A stretch of 64,000 nt of DNA from UBA2991 sp965221735 (GTDB taxonomy: Bacteria > Chloroflexota > Dehalococcoidia > Tepidiformales > Tepidiformaceae): the NCBI GenBank assembly GCA_965221735.1, contig OZ244910.1:682001-746000 (forward strand), in the 5' to 3' direction. Below are positions 17,964-27,073 of the stretch, in pieces; the first letter of the stretch is position 1; each line of letters opens with the position of its first letter. Under the pieces are notes generated by a model. It was not told where the DNA came from and made no database searches. It saw nothing but the letters and a program-made list of their open reading frames with translations. The translations under genes and the position numbers were made by a program.

Positions 17964-19696
17964 GCGACCTCAGCTTCGGCCGTCCACTCTGGCTGCTGCT
18001 GGTCCCCGGCGCGCTCGTGCTCCTCCCGTTCGCGTGGGTGGTGGCGAACCGGGCCTTCACCGCCGCGACCGCCCTCACACGCCAACCGCCGAGACCGCGC
18101 CGCGTCGCCACCGTTGTGCTCGTCCTCGCGGTCGTGCTTGCCGCCCTGGCCGCCGCCCAGCCCCGCTGGGGCGAGCGCAGCGCCACCGTCCAGAGCGGCG
18201 GCGCCCAGCTCGTCGCCGTCCTCGATGTCTCCCGCAGCATGGGCGCGACCGATGTCGCGCCCTCGCGCCTGGCCGCCGCCCGCACCGCCCTCGCCGAGAC
18301 CTTCACCCGGCTCCGCGGTGATCGCGTCGCCCTGGTCGTGTTCGCCGGCGACGCCCGCCTTCGCTTCCCGCTCACGAGCGACCTGCAGGCCGCCGCCACC
18401 GTCGTCGAGACCGTTGAGGGAGGCACACTGCTCCTCGAACGCGGGACGAGCGCCGCTTCCGGCCTCGACCTCGCCCGCGAGCTCTTCGACGAGGAGACAA
18501 GCGGGGGTCGCCTCGTCTTGCTCGTCTCCGACGGCGAGAGCCTTGGTGGGGACCCCTCCGCCAGCGCCGCCGCGCTTGCCGCCGACGGCATCGACGTGCT
18601 CGTCGCGGGCGTCGGCACGCCTGCGGGCGGCCCCGTTCCCATCCGCCACCCCGTCAGCCGCGAGATGGAGCCGCTCCTGAACGACTCGGGCGAACCCGTC
18701 ATCACGCGCCTCGATGAAGCCGGCCTCCGCGCCATCGCCCAGGCGGGCGGCGGCCGCTACCTCGGCGCGGACCCCGACGCCCTTGCCGGGGTCGTACGCG
18801 CCCGCGTCGCCGGGCTGGATCAGGCGACCTACAACGCGACGACCATCTCCCTTCCGATCGAGCGATTCCACTGGTTCGCGGCTGCGGCGCTCGTGCTGGT
18901 GCTGCTGGGAACGGCGGTCGAGTGGCGCGCCTTCGCGCGCTGGCGGACCGCTCCGGCGCTGGCCGCTGTCGTTGGGATGGCGTTGGCCCTCTCCGCCTGC
19001 GCGACTGCCGCTTACAGCCTCAACGAGCGCGCCCTGGAGGCCCTGGAAGGTGGCGACCTCGATACCGCCATCGAACTCCTCTACGAGGCCCAGGCGGAGG
19101 ATCCCCAGGATGGCCGCATCGCCCTGAACCTGGCGGCCGTCCTCGATGAGGCAGGCCGCTACGAGGAGGCGGTCCGCGCCGCCCGTCGCGCCCTGAACGA
19201 CCGCGACGCCGGGATCGCGGCCGCCGCCTACTCCAGCCTCGGCCACCATCTCTTCGCCCTGGGCGAACTGGAGGAGGCGCTCGAAGCGTTCACCGAGGGC
19301 CTCCTGCTTACCCCCGGGGACGACGTCCTCCGTCGCGACTTCGAGGTCGTCTGGCGCCTCCTCCACCCTCCTCCCCCGCCGGAGCAGCAGACGGCCGCCG
19401 AGCCGCCCGAGGGAGACTCCGGCGAAGGCGAGGAACCCCCGGAAACCCAGCCCGCCCCCGGTCCCGACGGCCCGCAGGCCGGTGGCGGCGAGGGCGGTCA
19501 GGAAGCGCTCTCGCCGGAAGCCCTCGAGGAGCAGCTCGCCGCGATCGACGCCGAGGTCGCCCAGCTACGCGAGGAAGCGGGCGAGGTGCTGAGCGCCCGC
19601 GAGGCGCTCGCCATCCTCGAATTGCTGGAGGAACGCAGCCGTCTCTCCGCACAGAATCCCGTCCGCGGAGCCTGGACCGACGCCAGTGACTATTGA
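17960..19696 (+). CDS. BatB-BatC fusion: VWA domain plus TPR domain
   Basis: ATG 17960 overlaps the BatA stop (ATGA). The 578-residue protein joins two usually separate bat genes. Residues about 1-330 are BatB: N-terminal helix, VWA MIDAS motif VLDVSRSMGATD, LLVSDGES, and a C-terminal helix. Residues about 345-470 are TPR repeats (for example LNERALEALEGGDLDTAIEL, and AYSSLGHHLFALGELEEALE). A Pro/Glu/Gly-rich linker and a coiled-coil-like end follow. A helix-plus-Cys segment (LALSACATAAYSLN) at the junction looks like a former lipoprotein signal of a separate BatC, suggesting the fusion removed a stop. No frameshift is needed. Confidence 0.85.
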   Translation: MSDLSFGRPLWLLLVPGALVLLPFAWVVANRAFTAATALTRQPPRPRRVATVVLVLAVVLAALAAAQPRWGERSATVQSGGAQLVAVLDVSRSMGATDVAPSRLAAARTALAETFTRLRGDRVALVVFAGDARLRFPLTSDLQAAATVVETVEGGTLLLERGTSAASGLDLARELFDEETSGGRLVLLVSDGESLGGDPSASAAALAADGIDVLVAGVGTPAGGPVPIRHPVSREMEPLLNDSGEPVITRLDEAGLRAIAQAGGGRYLGADPDALAGVVRARVAGLDQATYNATTISLPIERFHWFAAAALVLVLLGTAVEWRAFARWRTAPALAAVVGMALALSACATAAYSLNERALEALEGGDLDTAIELLYEAQAEDPQDGRIALNLAAVLDEAGRYEEAVRAARRALNDRDAGIAAAAYSSLGHHLFALGELEEALEAFTEGLLLTPGDDVLRRDFEVVWRLLHPPPPPEQQTAAEPPEGDSGEGEEPPETQPAPGPDGPQAGGGEGGQEALSPEALEEQLAAIDAEVAQLREEAGEVLSAREALAILELLEERSRLSAQNPVRGAWTDASDY

Positions 19697-19726
19697 TCGG
19701 TCCCGTACGCTGGTGGGGGGTCTGTC

Positions 19727-20635
19727 ATGAGCGACGCCGCCCCGGGCTTCGGCGAGGTCATCGCGCAGTTCGCCTTCGATGCGCCCTGGTACGGCCTGCT
19801 CCTTGCCGCCGCGGGTTTCTACGGAGTTGCGTGGTTCCGCGTGCGCGCGGAACGCCCCCGCGTCCCTCCCCGTGTCTGGCAGCTCTCCGCGTTCATGCTG
19901 GGGTTGGCGCTGATCTTCCTCGCCACGCAGTCACCCCTCGAGCACTACGGCAACCAGCTCCTCTGGACCGACTTCGCCGGGATGCTGCTCCTCACGATGA
20001 TCGCCCCTCCCCTCCTCCTCCTTGGCTCGCCGCTCACGCTCGCCTTCCGCGTGAGCGGCCCGCGCGGACGCGCCCGGCTTCGCCGCCTGTACCGCGGGCG
20101 AACGGCCCGGATCGTGGCCATGCCCATCGTCTCGTGGCTCCTGTTCGCCGTCGTTACCTACGCCTGGCAGTTCATGGGCATCACCGAAGATGCCGCCGAG
20201 AACGTCTTCGTGCGCGATGTGCAGCAGCTCTCCCTGCTCGCCGTCTCCCTGCTCTTCTGGTGGCCCGCCCTCTGCGCCGACCCCGTCCCCTGGCGGATGA
20301 GCCATCCCCTGCGGGTCCTCTACGTCGCCGTCGAGATGACGCACAAGGGGCTGTTCGGGGGCATGTTCCTGAGCCTCAACACCCCCGTGCATGAGACGTT
20401 CGCGGCCAACACGCCTGCCTGGGGCCCCTCGCCCATGATGGACCAGCGCCTCGCCATCCTCGTGCTCTGGGTGGGGGGAAGCCTCGTGTTCCTGGTCGCC
20501 CTCGCCGCCATCGCCGTGAGCTGGATCTGCTTCGAGGCGCGCCAGTCGCATCGCGTCGACCGCCGCCTCGATGCGCTGCGCGAGGCCCGGCGCGCACGCG
20601 AACGCGCCCTGGGTGGCGCCTTCGAGCGCCCCTAG
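19727..20635 (+). CDS. ctaG: Cytochrome c oxidase assembly factor CtaG (caa3-type)
   Basis: A 302-residue polytopic protein with about seven membrane helices. It has the caa3_CtaG family features: QSPLEHYGNQLLWTDFAGMLLLTMIAPPLLLL, in which the conserved His lies before the third helix, and later MTHKGLFGGMFLSL. In Bacillus, CtaG is needed for the CuA/CuB-containing caa3 oxidase; this implies an aerobic respiratory chain. It begins 30 bases after the bat operon and may be co-transcribed. Confidence 0.86.
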   Translation: MSDAAPGFGEVIAQFAFDAPWYGLLLAAAGFYGVAWFRVRAERPRVPPRVWQLSAFMLGLALIFLATQSPLEHYGNQLLWTDFAGMLLLTMIAPPLLLLGSPLTLAFRVSGPRGRARLRRLYRGRTARIVAMPIVSWLLFAVVTYAWQFMGITEDAAENVFVRDVQQLSLLAVSLLFWWPALCADPVPWRMSHPLRVLYVAVEMTHKGLFGGMFLSLNTPVHETFAANTPAWGPSPMMDQRLAILVLWVGGSLVFLVALAAIAVSWICFEARQSHRVDRRLDALREARRARERALGGAFERP

Positions 20636-20648
20636 GCCCGCTGGCCTG

Positions 20649-22124
20649 CTAGATGCCGAGCTCGCCCCACAGTTCGCTCGCCTGCTTCTGGAGCTCGGCC
20701 CGGAAGTCGGGATGCGCGACGCTGATCAGCTCGGCCGCGCGCTGGCGGTGGTTCTTGTCGAGCAGCCGCGCCACCCCGTACTCGGTCACGATCGTGTCCG
20801 CCAGGTAGCGCGGGATCGTCACGAGCGTGCCCGCCTCGTGCTTCGCCACGATCTTCGAGAGCGAGCCGTCGAGCGCGGTCGAGCGCAGCACCGTGATGGC
20901 GCGTCCGTCCGGGCAGAGCGCCGCGCTGATGTGCGTGTCCGGCTGCCCGCCCGTCCCGTTGATCATCTGGCCGCCGTAGCGGTCCTCGCTCGCGATCTGG
21001 CCCAGCAGGTCGACCGCCACGGCGCTGTTGACCGAGGTCATCTGGCTGTTCTGCGACATCAGCGCCGGGTTCAGCAGGTAGTTCGGGTCGTACACCTCGA
21101 ACGCCGGGTTGTCGCGGATGATGCCGAGGTCCACGCCGTCGCAGCCTGTCCACGCGACCGCCACGCAGCGGTCCCTGTGGATGGTCTTGCGCGAGTTGTC
21201 GATGTTGCCGCGCGCCCAGAGCTGCGCCAGCCCCGGCGACCCAAGCTCCGTGTGCACGCCAAGGTGGTGTGCGTTGTCGAAGGCGCCCGCCTTGAACATG
21301 AGCGCGCTCGGTGTGCCCACGCCCACCTGGATCGTGTCCCCGTCGCGGATCAGGGGCGCCAGGTTGTGCGCGATCGCCTGCGCTTCGTCGTCGACCTCCG
21401 CGAGCCCGAACGCCTGCCGCACGATCTTCGGCGGGAGCATGTGGTACATGCCTTCCGCCAGCGCGATCTGGTCCAGGCTCGCCATCCCGAGCAGCTCCAG
21501 CAGCTCGGCGCGGTTCTCCTCCGGCGCCTGCGTCTCCACCCGCTCCCGCACGGCATCGACGTTCACCGGCGCGATGGCGCCCTCGATCAGCGCGGCGAAC
21601 TCGCTCACGTGGACCCAGAGGTCGCCGTGGCCGGGCGTGATGTTCGGGTCGATCATCCCGATCGTCTTCTCGCAGCGCTTCGTGTACGACTTCCGCGTCC
21701 ACATGTGCACCCCGAACTGCACGTACCCCTGCTCGTTCGGCTCGCTCACCGAGGTGATCTGCACATCGGGAAGGCGCGCCTCTTCCCGGCCCGCGTCGTG
21801 CGCCTTCATCCCGAGCATGAACGTGTTCGGGAGGTAGGTGGCGATCTTCGCGTCGTGCGCCGCCCGCAGCGGCTCCCCGATGAACAGCTCGATCTCGCGC
21901 TCGCCGTTCTGTCCCGGCCCGAAGAGGCGAGGCTCCGTCGGCGCCAGCGCGCGCACGTCCAGGCGGTTCAGCTGCTCCGCGCGGTCTGCCAGCGCCGCGC
22001 CCAGCTGTCCGGGCGTCAGCACGCCCATCGTGACGAGGTCGCCCTCGCCGATGAGGGCCATGGCCTCCTCGACGCTGCAGAGCCGTTCCTTGTAGGCCTC
22101 CCGCCAGTCTCCTGAGTGCGTCAT
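20649..22124 (-). CDS. Acetyl-CoA hydrolase/transferase family (4-hydroxybutyrate CoA-transferase-like)
   Basis: This 491-residue CoA-transferase has the two-domain class I plan. The C-terminal domain holds the likely catalytic Glu in LGVHTELGSPGL, then GQMINGTGGQPD and VTEYGVARLLDKNHRQRA, all typical of the family. It moves CoA between acetyl-CoA and a carboxylic acid, or hydrolyses acetyl-CoA. Being last in a leftward block with a Rieske oxygenase and a 2-oxoacid dehydrogenase, it may activate or recycle the acid product of that pathway (inference). Confidence 0.88.
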   Translation of the reverse strand: MTHSGDWREAYKERLCSVEEAMALIGEGDLVTMGVLTPGQLGAALADRAEQLNRLDVRALAPTEPRLFGPGQNGEREIELFIGEPLRAAHDAKIATYLPNTFMLGMKAHDAGREEARLPDVQITSVSEPNEQGYVQFGVHMWTRKSYTKRCEKTIGMIDPNITPGHGDLWVHVSEFAALIEGAIAPVNVDAVRERVETQAPEENRAELLELLGMASLDQIALAEGMYHMLPPKIVRQAFGLAEVDDEAQAIAHNLAPLIRDGDTIQVGVGTPSALMFKAGAFDNAHHLGVHTELGSPGLAQLWARGNIDNSRKTIHRDRCVAVAWTGCDGVDLGIIRDNPAFEVYDPNYLLNPALMSQNSQMTSVNSAVAVDLLGQIASEDRYGGQMINGTGGQPDTHISAALCPDGRAITVLRSTALDGSLSKIVAKHEAGTLVTIPRYLADTIVTEYGVARLLDKNHRQRAAELISVAHPDFRAELQKQASELWGELGI

Positions 22125-22134
22125 GGCCTCGCTC

Positions 22135-22527
22135 CTAGGTGAAGTTGAAGTTGAACCCCCGCGGATCCTCGTACGAGGGCGGCTCGGGCTTCTTGTACTG
22201 GACCTCGATCTCGTCCGTGTCCTCGTTGTAGCGCACGGGGAAGGAGGCGACCGGCCGGAACGCCGGCAGCGACTTCGCCGCGCCGTCGCGTACGTCGAAC
22301 TTGGCGCCGTGGCGGGGGCAGTCGATCTCGTAGCCGACCAGCCTGCCCTGCCCGAGCGGTCCGTCGTCGTGCGAGCAGCGGTTCTCGATGGCGTAGTACC
22401 CCTCCACCAGATGCACGAGCACGATCGAGTCCTCTCCGAACTCGATGATCGCGCTCTCGCCCGGCTTCAGCATGTTTGCCGGACCCACGGGCGTGAAGGG
22501 GGTCTCGCTGTCGGTCTGCTCGCTCAT
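22135..22527 (-). CDS. Small Rieske [2Fe-2S] ferredoxin
   Basis: A 130-residue single-domain Rieske protein starting MSEQTDSETPF; the in-frame ATG 14 codons earlier (22569) lies inside a hairpin and is less likely. Cluster ligands are C51-S-H53 and C70-P-R-H73 (CSHDDGPLGQ and CPRHGAKFD). Such proteins carry electrons to ring-hydroxylating oxygenases, and the catalytic alpha subunit is encoded immediately upstream. No reductase gene is nearby. Confidence 0.92.
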   Translation of the reverse strand: MSEQTDSETPFTPVGPANMLKPGESAIIEFGEDSIVLVHLVEGYYAIENRCSHDDGPLGQGRLVGYEIDCPRHGAKFDVRDGAAKSLPAFRPVASFPVRYNEDTDEIEVQYKKPEPPSYEDPRGFNFNFT

Positions 22528-22553
22528 CCGCTCGTGCTCCTGCCGTGAGGCAA

Positions 22554-22583
22554 GCGAGCCGCGACCCATGGGCCGCGGCTCGC
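22554..22583 (-). terminator. 10-bp hairpin between the oxygenase and Rieske ferredoxin genes
   Basis: Perfect arms GCGAGCCGCG and CGCGGCTCGC enclose a 10-base loop that is itself nearly palindromic. It lies 22 bases after the oxygenase stop (reading leftward) and just before the ferredoxin start, so it may end part of the transcripts or protect the oxygenase mRNA. No T-run follows. Confidence 0.45.
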
Positions 22584-22604
22584 CGGTCTGGTCCCGCGCC
22601 GGTC

Positions 22605-23885
<1,281 letters not shown>

Positions 23886-23986
23886 GCCTTGACTCCTTGG
23901 ATTCTTCGCCCGTGTGGGTCACGCGGACGCCTGTGGACAGGTACCCCGATGGTACGCGAAACACGTTCGTTCCGCCCCTTCGAGCG

Positions 23987-24505
23987 CTAGTACGAACCCG
24001 GCGTGGGCACGATCTCCGTGCCCATCTCCTCGGGCTCCATGCCCAGCGTGATGAGCACCTTGGAGAGGCTCATGAAGAGCCCCACGCCCAGCGCCATCTC
24101 GACAATCTCGGGATCGCTGAAGTGCTCCCGCAGCCGCGCCTGCACCTCCGGCGTCACCTGCCTGGGGTCCCCGATGATCGCATCCGTCAGGGCGATTGCC
24201 GCCTTGTCCCGCGAGGACAGGTCAGACTCTTCGTAGCCGTCCTCGATCTCCGTTACCTGGTCTTCGGTCAGTCCTTGCTCACGCGCCACGGCGAAGCGAA
24301 CGTTCTTTCAGTAGCCGCAGTCCGTCACGCGGGCGTTTCGCATCCGCGTGACCTCCTTGGTGCGGTGGTCGAGGGCGCCCTTGCTCCAGAACGTCCCGTA
24401 GAGCATCCCGAAGGCGCCCGCCAGGCCCGGCTGGTGCGCCAGCGCCGTGCCGAAGCTGGCCTCCTCGCCCGGTATCGCTGAATTCACTCGTGGTTTGGTC
24501 GACAT
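23987..24505 (-). CDS. Carboxymuconolactone decarboxylase/AhpD-family selenoprotein (in-frame TGA read as Sec)
   Basis: An ATG at 24505 opens MSTKPRVNSAIPG and the frame meets one TGA at 24310-24308, then continues for 107 codons to a proper stop at 23987. Read through, the protein is 172 residues and the TGA falls in MRNARVTDCGY-U-KNVRFAVAR, exactly where CMD/AhpD proteins have the second Cys of CxxC (usual form: C-x-Y-C...H/R). Thus C63-G-Y-U66. The part after TGA is fully family-like (GLTEDQVTEI, RDKAAIALTDAI), so the gene is not decayed. AhpD-type selenoproteins with CxxU are known from other bacteria. A hairpin with an apical GU follows the TGA. A plain nonsense mutation is the alternative; selA, selB, selC and selD are not in this window. 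Confidence 0.8.
24277..24310 (-). other. UGA codon with bacterial SECIS-like hairpin
   Basis: On the mRNA strand the UGA (24310-24308) is followed by 10 bases and then a stem: GCUU (24297-24294) pairs with GAGC (24280-24277) and CGC (24293-24291) with GCG (24286-24284). A CGU bulge lies on the 3' side and the apical loop is CGUG. The loop GU starts 19 bases after UGA, inside the spacing seen for bacterial SECIS elements, which need a stem and a G-U in the loop to bind SelB. The fold was made by eye and a competing fold (A-C-G with C-G-U, larger loop) also exposes the GU. Confidence 0.5.
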
Positions 24506-24524
24506 CGCGTCCTCCTTCGGGACA

Positions 24525-25025
24525 TCAGTAGATCGGCCCCTCGCTCGAGGCCGGCGCCGGCGCCTCGACCGGCGCGGGCTCCGTGCCCAGCGCCAGGCGC
24601 AGGCGGCAGTTCGCATCGAACAGCGCCACGCCGATCGTCAGCGCCACTACGCCAGACTCGCCGAAGTGCGCGTTCAGATCCGCGTACTCTTCGTCGGTCA
24701 GGTCGTGGTGCTGCCAGGGCATCTTCTCGGCCAGCGTCAGCGCCGCTCGCTCCTGCTCGCTGAACAGGTCGCTGCCGGACCAGTCCGCGAGCGCGACGAC
24801 CTGCGCGTCACTCACCCCGGCGCCGGCGTGGCGAACGGCCAGCTCGGCCTCGCAGTCGTGCAACTGCGCGACCCGCAGCCGGCACAGCTCGAGCAGGCTC
24901 GCGGGCAGCAGCTCCTCGTCCCAGAGCTTGCCGTAGAAGGCCGCGTACAGATCGCGAAGCTCGGGCCGCAGGCCCAGCGCCGCATCGAAGGGCGCGCTGC
25001 TGTCTTCCGCCTTGAGCCAGGTCAC
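24525..25025 (-). CDS. Carboxymuconolactone decarboxylase/AhpD-like protein lacking the second active-site Cys
   Basis: With GTG 25025 the protein has 166 residues (an ATG 12 codons earlier at 25061 is possible). The helical CMD core is visible: LLELCRLRVAQLHDCEAELAVRH, followed by the AGVSDAQVVALADW helix. The motif position reads C-E-A-E, so the second Cys (Sec in the neighbour) is missing. That predicts no peroxidase or disulfide chemistry of the AhpD kind. It lies 19 bases before the selenoprotein gene and probably shares its transcript. A hetero-oligomer with that protein is possible but only inferred. Confidence 0.7.
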   Translation of the reverse strand: MTWLKAEDSSAPFDAALGLRPELRDLYAAFYGKLWDEELLPASLLELCRLRVAQLHDCEAELAVRHAGAGVSDAQVVALADWSGSDLFSEQERAALTLAEKMPWQHHDLTDEEYADLNAHFGESGVVALTIGVALFDANCRLRLALGTEPAPVEAPAPASSEGPIY

Positions 25026-25073
25026 GGGCGCATTCTCAGGCCGCGACCCCCACCGCCGCAACGCCGCTCCGCG

Positions 25074-25592
25074 TCACGTCGTCGCAACCTGCGGGATTCG
25101 CACCCGCCCCAGCCGCTGCGCGACCTCCGTGATCCCGACCGCGAACGTCGCCGGAACCAGCTCTCCCCGCTCGATGGCCGAGACGAACATCGGCAGGATC
25201 GTCAACAGCACGCGGATGCGTACCGACTCGCGCGCGTGCCACTCCTCCGACACCCGCCCCTCGGCCACCATCTCCTCCAGGTCCTTCGGCAGGTAGACCC
25301 CGCCCCGGCGCGCGTACGCCATTGTCGCGATGACCGCCATCGCGCGCGGGTCGAGGTCGGTGCGATGGAAGCCGGCGCTCTGGCTGGCCGGAAACCGCTG
25401 GATTGCTCCCTGCACCTCCTGGTGCAGCGCCTCCGCCTCCACGGCCGCCCCCGCGATTGCCCCCTCCGGGTCCTCCAGCTCCGACGTCAGCAGCGCGCCG
25501 CCGGCCAGCTCAGCTTCCGCCGCGGCCGTCACGTCCTCGATGCTCGCGCCGTCCGCGGCGAGCGCCTTCAGGTGGTCGATCAGCGCGCCCAT
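25074..25592 (-). CDS. Uncharacterised helical protein
   Basis: I do not recognise this 172-residue protein. It is Ala/Glu-rich and mainly helical by composition, has no Cys, signal peptide or membrane helix, and includes a better-ordered segment DLDPRAMAVIATMAYARRGGVYLPKDLEEM. It sits between lpdA (72 bases) and the CMD-like gene (48 bases), all leftward, so it is probably co-transcribed with them. The coding frame is supported by codon bias (G/C third positions) and operon position. Confidence 0.6.
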   Translation of the reverse strand: MGALIDHLKALAADGASIEDVTAAAEAELAGGALLTSELEDPEGAIAGAAVEAEALHQEVQGAIQRFPASQSAGFHRTDLDPRAMAVIATMAYARRGGVYLPKDLEEMVAEGRVSEEWHARESVRIRVLLTILPMFVSAIERGELVPATFAVGITEVAQRLGRVRIPQVATT

Positions 25593-25663
25593 GACCGCCT
25601 CCGCGATCGCGTCCTGCCCCTACTGTACAGCCGCGAGAAGGCCCTCGGCGGCACCGGAAGAGC

Positions 25664-27061
25664 CTAGACGTGCAGCACCCGGTCGTAGGCGTCGAGCACC
25701 GACTCGTGCATCGCCTCCGAGATGGTCGGGTGCGGGAACACCGTCTCCATTAGCTCCGCCTCGGTCGTCTCCAGGCCCATGGCCACGACGAACCCCTGGA
25801 TCATCTCCGTGACGTCCGGGCCCACCATGTGCGCCCCGAGCAGCTCGTCCGTGTCCGCGTCGAACACGGTCTTCACCATGCCGCCGGTGTCGCCCACGGC
25901 GATCGCCTTGCCGTTCCCGACCAGTGGAAAACGTCCGACCCGGACGCTGAAGCCGGCTTCCTGCGCCGCAGCCTCGGTCAGGCCCACGCTCGCGACCTGC
26001 GGGTGGCAGTAGGTGCAGCCGGGAATGCGCCGCCGCTCCATCGGGCGCGCCGAGGGCAGCCCCGCGATGCGCTCCACGCAGATGACGCCCTCGTGCATCG
26101 CCTTGTGCGCCAGCAGTGGCGGCCCCGCCACGTCGCCGATGGCGTACAGCCCCGGTTCGCCCGTCTCCAGCCACTCGTTCACGACGATCGCCCCGCGATC
26201 GACCGTGGCCGCCGTCGCTTCGAGCCCGAGACCCTCGACGTTGCCGGTCACGCCCACGGCCAGGATGGCGCGGTCGAAGGTCGCCTCGACCGTGCCGTCC
26301 TCGGTCGCGATCGTCGCCGTCACGCTGTTGTCGCCTTTCTCCAGCGATTCCACCGTGGCGTTCGTGTGCATCGTGATGCCGTGCTTCTCGAACTCCTCGC
26401 GGGCGAAGGCGGAGATCTCCTCGTCCTCCACCGGCAGGATGCGCGGCAGCACCTCCACCACCGTCACCTCCGCCCCGAGCGACCGGTAGAAGCTCGCGAA
26501 CTCCACGCCGATCGCCCCCGACCCGATGACCAGCAGCGAATCCGGCATCATCGTTGGGACCATCGCTTCCTTGTACGTCCAGACCAGCTCGCCGTCGGGC
26601 TCCAGGCCCGGCAGCGAACGCGGCCGCGCGCCCGTCGCAAGGATGATGTTGTCGGCGCCCAGCTCGGCCACGGTCTCGCCGTCCTTCTCGACGACGATCC
26701 CGCCTCCGCCGGTCAGCCGCGCCGCGCCGTCGAACACCTGGATCTTGTTCTTCCGCATCAGGAACTTGACGCCGCTGTTGAGCTGGCGCGCCACCGAGCG
26801 TGAGCGGCTCACGACCTTGTCCAGGTCGAACGAGGCTTCGGCTGTCAGGCCGTAGCGCTCCGCGTCCTGCATCTCCCGGTAGAGGTCGGCCGTGTGCAGG
26901 AGCGTCTTGGTCGGGATGCAGCCCCAGTTCAGGCAGATGCCCCCCAGGTGCTCCCGTTCCACGAGGGCCGTCTCCAACCCCAGCTGGGACGCGCGAATCG
27001 CGGCTACGTAGCCGCCCGGGCCGCCTCCCACCACTACGACATCGAACGTTGTTTCCGCCAT
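25664..27061 (-). CDS. lpdA: Dihydrolipoyl dehydrogenase (E3)
   Basis: A 465-residue flavoprotein disulfide reductase. FAD-binding VVVGGGPGGYVAAIRASQLG lies at the N-terminus, the redox-active pair is C43/C48 in GGICLNWGCIPTK, the NAD-binding GSGAIGVEFASFYRSLG is mid-protein, and the catalytic His-Glu pair is H444/E449 in HPTISEAM. It reoxidises dihydrolipoamide on E2 with NAD+. It lies 12 bases after the E2 gene in the dehydrogenase-complex operon. Confidence 0.96.
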   Translation of the reverse strand: MAETTFDVVVVGGGPGGYVAAIRASQLGLETALVEREHLGGICLNWGCIPTKTLLHTADLYREMQDAERYGLTAEASFDLDKVVSRSRSVARQLNSGVKFLMRKNKIQVFDGAARLTGGGGIVVEKDGETVAELGADNIILATGARPRSLPGLEPDGELVWTYKEAMVPTMMPDSLLVIGSGAIGVEFASFYRSLGAEVTVVEVLPRILPVEDEEISAFAREEFEKHGITMHTNATVESLEKGDNSVTATIATEDGTVEATFDRAILAVGVTGNVEGLGLEATAATVDRGAIVVNEWLETGEPGLYAIGDVAGPPLLAHKAMHEGVICVERIAGLPSARPMERRRIPGCTYCHPQVASVGLTEAAAQEAGFSVRVGRFPLVGNGKAIAVGDTGGMVKTVFDADTDELLGAHMVGPDVTEMIQGFVVAMGLETTEAELMETVFPHPTISEAMHESVLDAYDRVLHV

Positions 27062-27073
27062 CGTGCCCCTCCC

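Noticed and set aside
23987..24289. A separate 100-residue gene starting after the TGA
   Set aside because: It lacks the first helix and active-site Cys of the CMD fold, which are encoded just upstream in the same frame. No ribosome site supports its start.
23987..24505. Pseudogene by nonsense mutation
   Set aside because: Not excluded, but there is one TGA only, at the exact catalytic position, with no other decay and a SECIS-like hairpin; Sec is the simpler reading.
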